The notes: generated by a model from the letters alone, not told the origin. Shown: positions 12,778-22,835, counted from the stretch's first letter. The stretch: 64,000 nucleotides of DNA from Rapana venosa (GCA_028751875.1 CM054141.1:72214654-72278653), one strand, 5' to 3'. Numbers and translations: made by a program.

Positions 12778-13217
12778 CAGAGTGTCTGTAGTATTATGTG
12801 TGTATGTGTGTTTCAGAGTGTCTGTAGTATTATGTGTGTGTGTGTGTGTTTCAGAGTGTCTGTAGTATTATGTGTGTGTGTGTGTGTTTCAGAGTGTCTG
12901 TAGTATTGTGTGTGTGTGTTTCAGAGTGTCTGTAGTATTATGTGTGTGTTTGTGTTTCAGAGTGTCTGTAGTATTATGTGTGTGTGTTTCAGAGTGTCTG
13001 TAGTATTGTGTGTGTGTGTGTGTTTCAGAGTGTCTGTAGTATTGTGTGTGTGTGTTTCAGAGTGTCTGTAGTATTATGTGTGTGTGTGTGTGTTTCAGAG
13101 TGTCTGTAGTATTGTGTGTGTGTGTGTGTTTCAGAGTGTCTGTAGTATTGTGTGTGTGTGTGTGGTTTCAGAGTGTCTGTAGTATTGTGTGTGTGTGTTT
13201 CAGAGTGTCTGTAGTAT

Positions 13218-13282
<65 letters not shown>

Positions 13283-13639
13283 TTTCAGAGTGTCTGTAGT
13301 ATTGTGTGTGTGTGTGTGTTTCAGAGTGTCTGTAGTATTGTGTGTGTGTGTGTGTTTCAGAGTGTCTGTGTATTGTGTGTGTTTTGTGTGTGTGTGTTTC
13401 AGAGTGTCTGTAGTATTGTGTGTGTGTGTGTGTTTCAGAGTGTCTGTAGTATTATGTGTGTGTGTTTCAGAGTGTCTGTAGTATTATGTGTGTTGTGTTG
13501 TGTGTGTTTCAGAGTGTCTGTAGTATTGTGTGTGTGCGTGTGTTTCAGAGTGTCTGTAGTATTATGTGTGTGTTGTGTGTGTGTTTTTTCAGAGTGTCTG
13601 TAGTATTGTGTGTGTGTGTGTTTCAGAGTGTCTGTAGTA

Positions 13640-13678
<39 letters not shown>

Positions 13679-13885
13679 CAGAGTGTCTGTAGTATTATGT
13701 GTGTGTGTTTCAGAGTGTCTGTAGTATTGTGTGTGTGTGTTTCAGAGTGTCTGTAGTATTGTGTGTGTGTGTGTGTGTGTGTGTTTCAGAGTGTCTGTAG
13801 TATTATGTGTGTGTGTTTCAGAGTGTCTGTAGTATTGTGTTGTGTGTGTTCAGAGTGTCTGTAGTATTATGTGTGTGTGTTTCAG
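12430..13885 (+). repeat. Splice-acceptor-like minisatellite abutting exon 3
   Basis: Roughly 35-40 units of 'tttcagagtgtctgtagtat' followed by a variable (GT)n. The last unit's (gt)n-tttcag is the acceptor used for exon 3 at 13886, whose first bases (AGCGTG) resemble the unit's agtgtc. Earlier units (12430-12680) have the variant 'agtatctatag'. Unit length varies with the GT number. Confidence 0.9.
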
Positions 13886-13971
13886 AGCGTGACCAAGTTT
13901 AGCTTGCCGCGTCCCTCCAGTGTGGGCTGGGCCATGTGTGTGCGGGGAACTGTCTGCCAGAGCTGTGCAAA
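13886..13971 (+). CDS. Gene A exon 3: start of the galectin-like domain
   Basis: The 86-nt exon starts in phase 0 after tgtgtgtttcag and ends in phase 2 at gtacgt. It encodes SVTKFSLPRPSSVGWAMCV followed by RGTVCQSCA and a partial codon. The order 'P-x-P-S-S-V-G ... V-R-G-T-V' resembles the first beta-strands of galectins, where a Gly-x-x-hydrophobic-x-(V/R)-G-x-V motif opens the fold (family knowledge). It follows exon 2 in phase. The acceptor is one of dozens of similar sites in the array just upstream, so the exact start in vivo is open. Confidence 0.6.
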
Positions 13972-14042
13972 GTACGTGAGTGAGTTAGTTGCTAGCTAGC
14001 TGGCTGCAACTGCTCTTTGTCTGAAGGCATGCTTACAAACAG

Positions 14043-14288
14043 TTACAGATGGATGTTAGAGCCGAATGGTTCAGACCATTCTGCATTCACAGGTAGATCA
14101 GCAGAAGACGCTACTAGAAATGGAGGCGGCTGAGTCTTCATTCTATTGAAAGATGGTGCAGAAATCCGCCAATCAGTACCAACTGGAAAGCTCTCTACAA
14201 ACTTCAGGGATGAAGCAGATGCACTGTTGACAGCAGCCAATACACTCTGCACCAACAGAGAGGCAATTCACCCCAGAGTTGTCATCTT
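14043..14288 (+). mobile_element. RNase H-bearing LINE, upstream piece
   Basis: Degraded RNase H N-terminal half: TDG followed by a stop, then in another frame RNGGG, VPTGKLSTNFRDEADALL and REAIHPRVVI. The sequence is cut at 14288 by an insertion and resumes at 17291 with the same 15 bp. The RNase H type domain suggests an I/Nimb/Jockey-group LINE (family knowledge). Confidence 0.7.
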
Positions 14289-14474
14289 TTTTTTTTTTCT
14301 TTTTTTTTTTAAACTCTGAAATGGTTTAATTGCAAATCGGCCTTGGGCCACAATACAATGCAAAGTAGATTTGGCAAAGCATCACGATATAACGCAGTTC
14401 ATAACACACAGTAATCAACATTCGATACATACTCATGCTTTTTCAGTATATGTAAACACTTCTAAGGTGCAGAT

Positions 14475-14735
14475 TTCCCCCCTCCTGTTTCATATCTAAC
14501 CCATGTTCTATCACCCTGCTTAAGTATACTGCCTGTGCGAGTGTATGTGTGCTTTTGAAAAACATTTGACTATCGAAATTTTATTTCATAGATTTTGTCT
14601 GCATCGCACCATGTTTGTAAATATCTGTTTGTTTAAACTTTTGATTATTTATCATTGATTGCATGACTGTGTAAGATTAGGTTGAATGCATGCGCTTTGA
14701 TTTGTCTTTGCAAGATATAGCGCTATATAAGTTCC

Positions 14736-14780
<45 letters not shown>
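14475..14780 (+). mobile_element. L2/CR1-like LINE 3' UTR copy
   Basis: Nearly identical to 11441-11733 from 'cccccctcctgtttcatatc' to the (ATT)n tail, with only a few differences. It contains no coding sequence and is nested in the 3' part of the L1-like element. Confidence 0.85.
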
Positions 14781-14782
<2 letters not shown>

Positions 14783-14828
14783 AAAGTTTTGCTTATTTTT
14801 CGCTTCGTTAGTTTGATCGAAACAGGAT

Positions 14829-15130
14829 TATTTTTTTTATTTTTTTTTTATTTTTTTTATTTTTTTTTATTTTTTTTTGTGGCCTCAGTTGCATGCAGGT
14901 CAGGAGCACCATCTTTTGGGGGGGGGGGGGTCTCTTTTTTTCCCCTCCTTTATTTCTTTTATTTATTTTTTTTAAGTGAGTGCTTCACACGCCTCTCTTC
15001 ATTGGCCAAAAAAAACCCAACAACCAAAGATAAACAAACAATAAACAATAAACCCCTAGAACCCCAAATCTTTTTTTTTTGGGGGGGGGGGGGAGGGTGT
15101 CTTTTTTCCTATTTTTTAAACATAAACAAC
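14829..15130. repeat. Poly-T and poly-G rich stretch
   Basis: Runs of T8-T9 separated by A (14829-14878), G12 at 14919-14930 and G-rich runs around 15080-15095. Non-coding. Confidence 0.8.
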
Positions 15131-15504
15131 CTTTCTCGCTTATCTTACCTACTGTCTGGAGCAATGACTGCCCCAGTGTGAACTGCTGCCTGCGTTCTAT
15201 TGATATTCAGCTGCAGCGGACAATCGCCTGGGTTTATAGTTGCTCTAGTGTGTGCTGTTGTGTGCATTTCTAAAGATGTGGAGGAGTGATTTACAACTGT
15301 CTGGGTTTAGTTTTTGCTCTAGTGTATGTGTGGTAATGTTAACTTTCCTTTCTTTCATCCATTTTCACACTCATTATAATATCTTGCCATGCCCCTTCCG
15401 TATTTCCCTAAAAAAGAGAGTTGAATCCTTTACATAGTTTACCTTAAACCTTTTCTTAAGGATTTTTTTTCTTTTCATCCTCATCACCATTATCATTACA
15501 TTAC

Positions 15505-15506
<2 letters not shown>

Positions 15507-15546
<40 letters not shown>
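15507..15546. repeat. (CAT)n microsatellite
   Basis: About 13 CAT units. Confidence 0.95.
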
Positions 15547-15547
<1 letters not shown>

Positions 15548-15693
15548 TAATATCACTTTGGGCAAAGATATGTTACTTCAAAGGAAGAGTACCCTCAAGC
15601 ATGCACGCACGCACGCACACATTCACTCACGCTCGCGCACACACACACACACTCACACTCACACGCAAGCACACACACACACCGCGCGCTCGC

Positions 15694-15870
15694 GGGACAG
15701 GGTAACCTAGGGGTTATAACATTGCGCTCGCAATCCCACGATCCGGGTTCGAATCCTGCTCAAGAGGACCTCTCCTCTGGGGACAACATCAGTACAAACT
15801 CCGCTCTCCCCAAAAGTCCTTCGGATAAGACTATAAACCTAGGACCCGTGCGCAGTCGCACGCAGAACTT
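15694..15870 (+). mobile_element. SINE family D, 5' part
   Basis: tRNA-like head with a good box B (ggttcgaatcc near 15746), then 'aacatcagtacaaactccgc' and 'aagactataaacctagg', matching the 38699 copy. It is cut off after gcacgcagaac. A mixed (CA)n/(GC)n tract (15600-15685) precedes it. Confidence 0.75.
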
Positions 15871-17290
15871 TTTTTTTTCATCATTCACATATTCTTCTTT
15901 TTAAATCACATCATTCACATAGCTACTTTCTTTTATTCATGATACATTCATTTTAGTCACTACTCTTTCTTTTGAATGATTAAATAATGTATATACATAA
16001 CTGGAAAAAAAAGTTACAAATTTTTACTAGATTTTACTCTGTTGACATATTTTTATATAGTCACGGACAATTAAGTTGACAGTAATTTTCTCAGCTGTGC
16101 TTCTTGTTCAAAAACCACCTGGTATTGTAGCGTAGATTTGGTCTTTTTGATCTTACTAATGCACATTTTACCAAGCAAGATAATTTTGTTGATCCAACGA
16201 TTTGTTTCAGTAAGTTCCTTTGGATTATAGCCAAACAGAATGTCAGTGACTGACAGATGAAGGTTTTTACCAGTTACAGACAAGAGAGTGTTGTCAATAT
16301 ACGTCCAAAAACGTTTTACAGATGGACATTCATAAAAGAAATGATCAATGAAATCAATTATGTCTGAGCAGTAGTCACAAAACACAGAATCAGATATACC
16401 CATTTTATGTAGCAAAATATTAGTTGGATACAGGTTGTGCAGTATTTTCCATTGCAGCTCTCTTAGTCTTACTTCTTTTGTAGCCAATCTTGGCATAAGC
16501 CATACATGTTTGTCAAGCGTAAAGTCAAGTTTTCTGTGCCAGAAGTCAACTGCATGAGGTGTAAAAGATTCAGTGACATTTTTTGCCATTAGATGGTACT
16601 TAATTTGCTTTGGTTTGCAATCAAATTTGCCTGCTTCTATATCTTTATTCTGTTCCTCTGAAAAGACTATCGTGCCTTCTGTAATTGCATCAATCCATGG
16701 TCTAGGAATTGCGTTTATGAGTGCAAAATACTGAAATAGTGTTATTGCTTTGTTTTGGTTTAATACTTCAGTTACCTCATTTAGTGACAGCACACGTTTT
16801 TCCTGTGGATTACTAATATCTTTAACACATACAAATCCCTTTTCTTTCCATTTTTGAAAGTTGATTATTCTATGTTTATACTTGATAAGTCTGTTATTAA
16901 AGAGATGCTGCTGTCCAATTTGTTCTGCTAATACGTTTTCCAAATTAGTTTTTGATGTTTTATCTAAAAAAGTTGCATATGCATCTTTCCAAAATCCATT
17001 CTTAACTACTGAGAGTCCTTGCATTTCATAACTATAGCAATTAACTTCAAACACGTGGTGACCTGGGGCAATTTTATTTAAATGCCAAAGGGGGATGACA
17101 CGCCAGGTGCGTGTGCCTCTATTGTGCAGTCTACCTATCCACTGCAAATTAAATATCTCCTGCATTTGGACCATATCTACCATATTCAAGCCCCCGTCTT
17201 TATAATCTGTTTTCATTATTTTCCGTTTGACTTTTTCGAACGCCCGTCTATTACTATATTTCCTTTGCCAAAGAAATTTGTATAAGAGTG

Positions 17291-17910
17291 CAGAGTTGTC
17301 ATCTTGTCAGACGCGCTGTCTGTGCTCCAGACCATTGAAAGCTCACAGAACAAGGAACTTAACGCCCTTGCCTCCGCTCTTGTTGTCCTGCAGCAGTCCA
17401 CCGAGTATAAAGTCATCCAGTGGGTTCCTTCACACTGCAGCATCCATGGCAATGAGAAAGCTGACCTTCTGACAAAGATAGGAAGTCAGATGCCTCAAGA
17501 AGAGCAGGAAGTGACGTATGAAGAGGCAAAGACAATAGTGAAGGAAAAGCAAAAGAGAAGATGGCTTCAGCAGCGCTCTAATTTCAACAGTAAAGATGAC
17601 TACTGCCTCCTCCCCAGAGAAGACCAAGTAACAATCGTGAGGGAAAGGAGCGGCCACTACAGATTCAGACATCACATGTTTACCAAGCTCCACATTGGTG
17701 ATTCTGAGGCATGCCCCTGTGCCTCTTCTACTATGACAGTGGAAGAACACTTCCTCCAGACCTGTCTGTCCAACACACCAAAACCTGAGGGCCGATATCT
17801 GGCCTACTGACCTGCTGATGAGGGACAAACTCTTTGGACCTCTGGAGGGCCTTCACCTCACGACATTTTTTAGGGCCTCATGAGTTGCTGTCTGAGCGTT
17901 CAAAGAAGAG
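17291..17910 (+). mobile_element. RNase H-bearing LINE, downstream piece with 3' end
   Basis: Continues the RNase H domain: DALSVLQTIES, then VIQWVPSHCSIHGNEKADLL with the conserved His/Gly-Asn-Glu-x-Ala-Asp box, and a C-terminal Cys/His motif (CPCASSTMTVEEHFLQTC). The open stretch runs to the stop at 17810. The 3' end reads 'gttgctgtctgagcgttc' plus a GAA-rich tail. This 3' tail is also found on repeat family C (23711-24336 and 48366-48700). Confidence 0.8.
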
Positions 17911-17929
17911 AAAGAGGAAGAGGACTGCT

Positions 17930-18262
17930 CAATTTCACTCCCATGGGTGCATGAAGTCGTGGGCCTGAATCTTGGTGGCACCTGGTGAATTAAGGGTGGG
18001 CATTTTTACAATCTCCCTGGTCAACTTCAATTGCAGACCTGCCAGTGCCTTAATTCCCTTTGTGTATATACACATGCAAAAGATCAACTATGCACGTTAA
18101 AATCCTGTAATTCATGCGAGCAATCGGTGAGTTAGGGAAACACGAACATACCCAGCATACACCCCTAAAGTCGGAACGTGGCTACCTTTATGGTGGGCAA
18201 AAAAGGTTGCATACGCAAAATCCAACCATTGGTGAATACTTGGAGCACTAGCCAAAAAACAA
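17930..18262 (+). mobile_element. SINE family I copy
   Basis: Body 'cctggtgaattaagggtggg' with tail 'aagtcggaacgtggctacct' and ggttgcatacgcaaaatcc, ending in an A-rich aacaaacaaac run. It aligns over about 300 bp with 59120-59412. Confidence 0.7.
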
Positions 18263-18483
18263 ACAAACAAAAACAACAGTGATACCTTCCCACCCCTCTC
18301 CAGTGCCCATCCCTCTGTCCACTCTCAGGCAGTGAGGTCATAGTGTCATGGCTGCATTCAGGGCCAGGTGTGGGGCCTCTGCAGATGCAGCCTTTGTTGT
18401 GTGGTGCACTGGACTGCACTCGGCCAGGGTCCGCTTGCCCCAGACACCGGGCCTGAACATTTCAGTGCATGGTCCCAAAGAAC

Positions 18484-18489
<6 letters not shown>

Positions 18490-18564
<75 letters not shown>

Positions 18565-18590
18565 ATGACAATGACAATGACAATATTTTA
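18490..18590. repeat. (AG)n with (ACAATG)n, probable minus-strand LINE tail
   Basis: An AG tract (18490-18571) is followed by four ACAATG-type units and 'atattttattgtaataagct'. Read on the minus strand this is a sequence with AATAAAAT ending in (CATTGT)n, as in retroelement 3' ends. It lies about 640 bp beyond the end of the 19229-20168 reading frame on that strand. Confidence 0.6.
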
Positions 18591-18954
18591 TTGTAATAAG
18601 CTGTTAAAGCCCATTTACAGGGGGACAGTGGGAAGGGGACTGGGCACAAAACACGTATTTTCAGAAATACATATGTATAATTTCTACTGCCCAAATGGTC
18701 GACATGGCATGGATTCCACGACATGGTGAAGTGTTTTACATTACGATTCAGATGAATTGGTACCTAACACTTTCGCTCATTACAAATGGGGAAAGGGGGG
18801 GGGGGGGTAACAACAACCACAAACATCATTTAAACACCGAGTCTGTGACAGGGCTTCCGTGTCCCTACATTCCGTCTGATCCGGTAACTCGTGCTCTTTC
18901 CAACACGTGAAAAACCTAACTCACAATATGCCTAACGTCCTGTTTTGCTCTCTC

Positions 18955-19205
18955 TCTCTCTCACACACATATGCACACACATATGCATGTACACACGCAC
19001 ACACGCGCGCACGCACACACACACGCACGAACACACACACGCACGCACAAACACACGCACGCACACACACCACACACACACACACACGCACGCACTACAC
19101 ACACACGCACGCACAAACACACGCACGAACACACACATACACACACGCGCGCACGCACGCAGAAGAGGGTGCGCATGCACACACACACACACTCACACAC
19201 GCGCA
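18955..19205. repeat. (AC)n/(CGCA)n purine-pyrimidine alternating tract
   Basis: About 250 bp of cacaca and cgcacg units. Reading frames here are Thr-His or Cys-Val runs. Confidence 0.9.
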
Positions 19206-19228
19206 TATACAGGCAACCACAGTCCCTT

Positions 19229-20168
19229 CTAACCCAGAAAAAATCTGATAGCATCCATCATAACATGTAAAACATCCAGTCCAGCATTAATTCTGTCTTT
19301 GATTCTTTCACGATTGGCAGGTGACCACAGCTGCAGCTTGGAATAAATGTCTTTTTCCTCCTGAGTCAGTTGCCTGGTGTTCTTTTTTGCAAACCAAAAG
19401 TAAATCAGCAGGGTTGTAAGTGTCATCTGTCCAGATAAACTGAAAAATCATATCTTCACTTTCACAAATGATAGTGTCAGGTATTTCATCAGAGTTTTAC
19501 ACATGAAGAAAGTCGTTGTTTCTAGAAATGTCCCTGAGATTTCTCTGCAGGGATCTGTTTCTCAGCCCACCCACATAGTTCTTTATAGTATCCCCACTGT
19601 AACCTGCATCCGGAATCTGATCTAAATATTCGTCACAGTCCTCCCCCTCCATGGTAATGTCAGGTACAGGCACCTCAACCAGGTCAATTCCACCTTGTTC
19701 AGCCACTGTGTCAGCTTCCAACACTGTGACAGCACCTGACGCACGGCGATAATCATGTGTGGGAAGCAGCGATTGTGAAGGCATGTGGTTTGGAGAGGCT
19801 GGGGTGTTGGTGTGTGAGACAGACTGGGTGATGGGGGGTGTTGGCATAAACAAACTTGGTGAAGTTTCGAATGGGAACAATGCACTTGCCTTGTCTTCTT
19901 GCCTTTCCTCTGCCTGCCTCCTCTCCTCTGCCTGTCTTCTCTCCTCTGTCCTTCCTTGGTCCCTGTTGGTCTGACTGGGCGGCTTTCTGTGGAAGTACAC
20001 AGGGGTTTGTACACCGGCCATGTCCCCATCACTTGAGCCAGCCTTCAGTCGCAACACAACAGTCGTTTGCTCGCCTTCTCCACAGACTTTCCATGAGGTG
20101 ATGCAGTGTTGTTGCAGCAGGGCACCTAGCGTCACTTCCAGCGTTGTTGGTAACCCGACAACTGGCAT
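19229..20168 (-). pseudogene. Unknown repeat-associated ORF, copy 1 (decayed)
   Basis: I do not recognise this protein. From the ATG at 20168 an open frame of 223 codons runs to a stop at 19497. Homology to copy 2 continues beyond that stop in shifted frames to 19229. Shared blocks with copy 2 in order: TSWKV, TVVLRLK, PVYFHRKPP, NRSLQRNLRDISRNN, ICESEDMIFQFIW, FWFAKKN, and a C-terminal segment ending at FFLG. The middle has AEERRQ repeats and is Ser/Pro-rich. The stop plus a frameshift mark it as broken. It lies antisense in gene A intron 3, followed on its strand by simple repeats and the CATTGT tail at 18590. It could be a non-autonomous retroelement ORF or a duplicated host gene. Confidence 0.5.
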
Positions 20169-20237
20169 GGTGCTGGTTTAACTGGCAATTTAAACACAAA
20201 ATTTACGCAGCAAAATTTTGCCCTGCCTTTATATCCA

Positions 20238-20238
<1 letters not shown>

Positions 20239-20301
<63 letters not shown>

Positions 20302-20345
20302 AATTGACAATTGACACAATTGACACAATTTTATTGCTATTTAGC
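20239..20345. repeat. (AG)n and (GACACAATT)n, minus-strand element tail
   Basis: AG tract 20239-20298, then gacacaattgacaattgac-type units and 'ttttattgctatttagcaat'. On the minus strand this reads as an AATAAAA-containing 3' end with a short tandem tail, 180 bp beyond the end of ORF copy 2. Confidence 0.65.
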
Positions 20346-20524
20346 AATCAAGCCATATAGCGCTGCGGCACGGTAACAACGATATCGAACGCATCGCGAT
20401 TACAATGACATGGAAACCATGGCAGTAGTGGTATGTACATCAAGATTCGATACATTATTGTCTGTGTCTCAAGTGTCTCAATTTTCAAACCAGCTTTTCC
20501 TTTTCCAGTCTACAGCCAGCGAAG

Positions 20525-21419
20525 TCAGCCCATGTAAGACGGGATCAGGTCCAGAAGATGATGTAACTCCTGCTCAGCACTCCACACCACTGTCGCTGTG
20601 TGTTGTGTGTTAGTACACTGTTTCCCTTTACGAAGTCTGGCAAGCCTGACACGTTCTTCTGGCAACATGTTTTTCTCTTCTTGCTTGATGTACCAGAACA
20701 CACACTTAGATTCCTCACCAGGATCTCCATTCCAAGAGTATTCCAGGGTGATGTCATCTGATTCACACATCACAATGTTTTGATCAACCGAACTATGTAC
20801 CACCACCTTTCGAAACCGTGTGTTTCTCTTGCTGTCCCTTAATCGACGCTGCACACGTTTGTCAGTTAGAGTAGACACATACTGTTTCACAATACCAGTA
20901 TCAGTATCAGAGTCATCCACTGTGCAGCCGACTGTCAGCTCTTCCTGCACATCAGACGCCTCAGAAGACACACCGATCTTGCTGTCTGTAGATCAAGTGA
21001 ATCTGGTGTGGCGGAGGCATTCAATTCACTGCTGACACATAGTTCTGTGTACACACTGGTTTGTTTTTCTTCTGTTTCCACATCGAGCAGGGAGTCAATG
21101 TTACACAAGACCGGCTCTTCCAAGACACTGTCATTGTCACATTGGTGATTTGCCTGTCTTTCTTGGTGTTGTCTGCTTCTTTGAACATCGCGACGGATTT
21201 GACATGGGGGCTTTTTGCGATAGTACTGAACACGGGAGTTACGGTTCAGCACTGGGTCCGCCATTTCTGTTGACACTGGCTTGTCAGCTGGCTTCATTCG
21301 CAAGACGAACACCACGCTGCCGCTCTCCCCGCGACTTTCCAACTCGATACAACGTTGTCGATCAGCAGGGCGTTTAAAGTTGTTATTACAGTTGCTGGAA
21401 GGTCAGTAACTGACATTTT
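20525..21419 (-). pseudogene. Unknown repeat-associated ORF, copy 2 (decayed)
   Basis: Paralogue of the 19229-20168 frame in the same orientation. From the ATG near 21417 (MSVTDLPATV) the frame shifts once at a G4 run near 21330, where SSWKV is followed in the next frame by GESGSVVFVLRMKP, and again near 20970 before EASDVQEELTV. Shared blocks: SSWKV, VVFVLRMK, VQYYRKKPP, KRVQRRLRDSKRNTRF, CESDDITLEYSW, FWYIKQEEK. It ends at a stop at 20525. No known domain is recognised; a basic region and a C-terminal aromatic region are the visible features. The two frameshifts could be genuine decay or homopolymer errors in the assembly. Confidence 0.5.
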
Positions 21420-21493
21420 GAAGCTAAAATGCAAAAATTTGCAGCAGCTTACTAACAGCACACCCATTCAGTTCTCGTCCCGTCACGTCCCCA

Positions 21494-21494
21494 C

Positions 21495-21526
<32 letters not shown>

Positions 21527-21527
21527 T
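21494..21527. repeat. (AG)n and G9
   Basis: Short AG tract followed by a G run. Confidence 0.9.
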
Positions 21528-21716
21528 ATGACAGTAACAATTGTTTACTCCATTCACATATTATGATATATATAAAGTGTGTGTGTGTGATACCGTAAAC
21601 TGTAAACGAACAGTTCCTCAAGACATTCTGGAATAGTTCGGCTATTAACCTTCCCTGGTAACCTTTGAATACTTCAAAGTCTCATCATCTCTGTGATGAA
21701 GGCTAGGTAGGGATTT

Positions 21717-22560
21717 TGGCCCTGTCCTGTCCTGTCCTGTCATGTTCTTTCCTCTACTCTCTTGTCCTGTCCTGTCCTGTCCTGTTCTTTCCTCTCCTCT
21801 CTTGTCCTGTCCTGTCATGTTCTGTCCTCTCTCTCCTGTCCTGTCCTGTTCTGTCCTCTCCTGTCCTGTCTCTGTTCCTCTCCTCTCTGTCCTGTCCTGT
21901 CCTGTTCTGTTCCTCTCCTCTTGTCCATGTCCTGTCTGTTCTGTCCTCTCCTCTCTTCCTGTCCTGTCTGTTCTGTCCTCTTTTCTTTTCCTCTCTTCCT
22001 GTCTGTCATGTTCTTCCTCCTTCTCCTGTCCTGTCATGTTCTGTCCTTCCTTCCTGTCCTGTCATGTTCTGTCTCTCCTCTCCTGTTCCTCTGTCTGTCT
22101 CTGTCCTTCCTGTTCCTGTCCTGTCCTGTCCTGTCCTGTCCTGTTCTGTCCTTCCTGCTCCTGTCCTGCCCTGTCTGTTTGCTGCCCCTGTCCTGTTCCT
22201 GCCTGTCCTGCTCCTGTTCTGTCCTGTCCTCGTCTCCTGTCCTGTTCTGTCCTGTCCTGTCCTGTCCTGTTCTGCTCCTGTCCTGTCCTGTCCCTGCCTG
22301 CTCTGCCCTGTCCTGTTCTGCCTCTCGTCCTGCCTGTCCTGTCTGTCCTGTCCTGTCCTGTCCTGTCTTCCTGCCTTCCCTGTCCTGTCTCTCTGTTCTG
22401 TCTTGCCCTGTCTGTCCTGCCTGTCCTGTCCTGTTCCTGTCTGCCCTGCCTGTCCTGTCCTGTTCATGCCTTCCTGTCTGCCCTGTCATGCCATGTCGTT
22501 TCTGTTCCTGCCTCCTCCTCGTCATGTCTCCCTGTTCCTTGTCATTCCTTCCCTTCCTGT
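21717..22560. repeat. (CTGTC)n pentanucleotide satellite
   Basis: About 840 bp of cctgt-based units, nearly perfect at both 21717-21780 and 22105-22140, more degenerate elsewhere. The three plus-strand open frames (about 290-310 codons) and their minus counterparts are products of the period-5 repeat and are not genes. It ends roughly 100 bp upstream of gene A exon 4. Confidence 0.95.
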
Positions 22561-22666
22561 CCTCAGCTGTGTTCTGTGCTGTCTGCTGGGGCCTGTTCTC
22601 TTCCCTGTCATGCCCACTTGCCATTTTCGTGGTGACCTGATTACCATGGGGTAAGCTTTTTCCAAG

Positions 22667-22835
22667 GATGGTTCTGCCATTTGGATATTCGCCTTCACTC
22701 TACGGTTCATCTAACGGTGTTCGTGGTCAGGATGGTCAACGGGCTGGCCCCACGCATGACCTCTCCATCTTCCCCTTCACTTGGGGCCAGCCCTTTGCCA
22801 TACAGTTTCGCCTGGTGACCCTATCTACCATGGAG
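22667..22835 (+). CDS. Gene A exon 4: middle of the galectin-like domain
   Basis: The acceptor 'ctttttccaag' gives phase 2, matching exon 3, and the frame stays open to the donor at 22836 (gtaagc), phase 0. The second half reads THDLSIFPFTWGQPFAIQF, which fits the galectin pattern (hydrophobic)PF-x-x-G-x-PF-x-(I/V)-x-(F/I). In the first half, however, the galectin-like reading lies in the other frame (22684-22750): DIRLH followed by VVRMVNG, like the D-I-x-L-H ... V-V-R-x-x-x-N-G core. A one-base difference near the C4 run at 22749-22752 would unite the two halves, so the exon is either slightly broken here or carries a sequence error. A near copy of the donor region lies at 22630-22680. Confidence 0.55.

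Larger units (their letters stand above)
14289..17290 (-). mobile_element. L1/Tx1-like LINE, 5'-truncated, inserted in the RNase H LINE
   Basis: The element lies between two copies of cagagttgtcatctt (14274-14288 and 17291-17305), a 15-bp target duplication, and begins on the plus strand with a poly-T, its poly-A tail. The minus strand is open from the 5' end through 16071 (stop) and encodes the L1-type C-terminal region: FLWQRKY, DYKDGGLNMVDM, LRELQWKILHNLYPTN, and a zinc-binding FCDYCSDIIDFIDHFFYEC motif as in zf-RVT domains. The RT core is lost. The long 3' part (14310-16070) is itself loaded with later insertions and simple repeats. Confidence 0.85.

Noticed and set aside
17304..17810. 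A host RNase H gene
   Set aside because: The frame continues from 14288 across an insertion and has the LINE-type RNase H and 3' tail.
19497..20168. A normal host gene antisense to gene A
   Set aside because: The paralogue at 20525-21419 shows that homology continues past the stop and in shifted frames, so it is a broken copy; kept as a pseudogene.
21716..22654. Three overlapping roughly 300-codon plus-strand frames
   Set aside because: Produced by the stop-free CTGTC repeat; composition is only Ser, Cys, Pro, Val and Leu.
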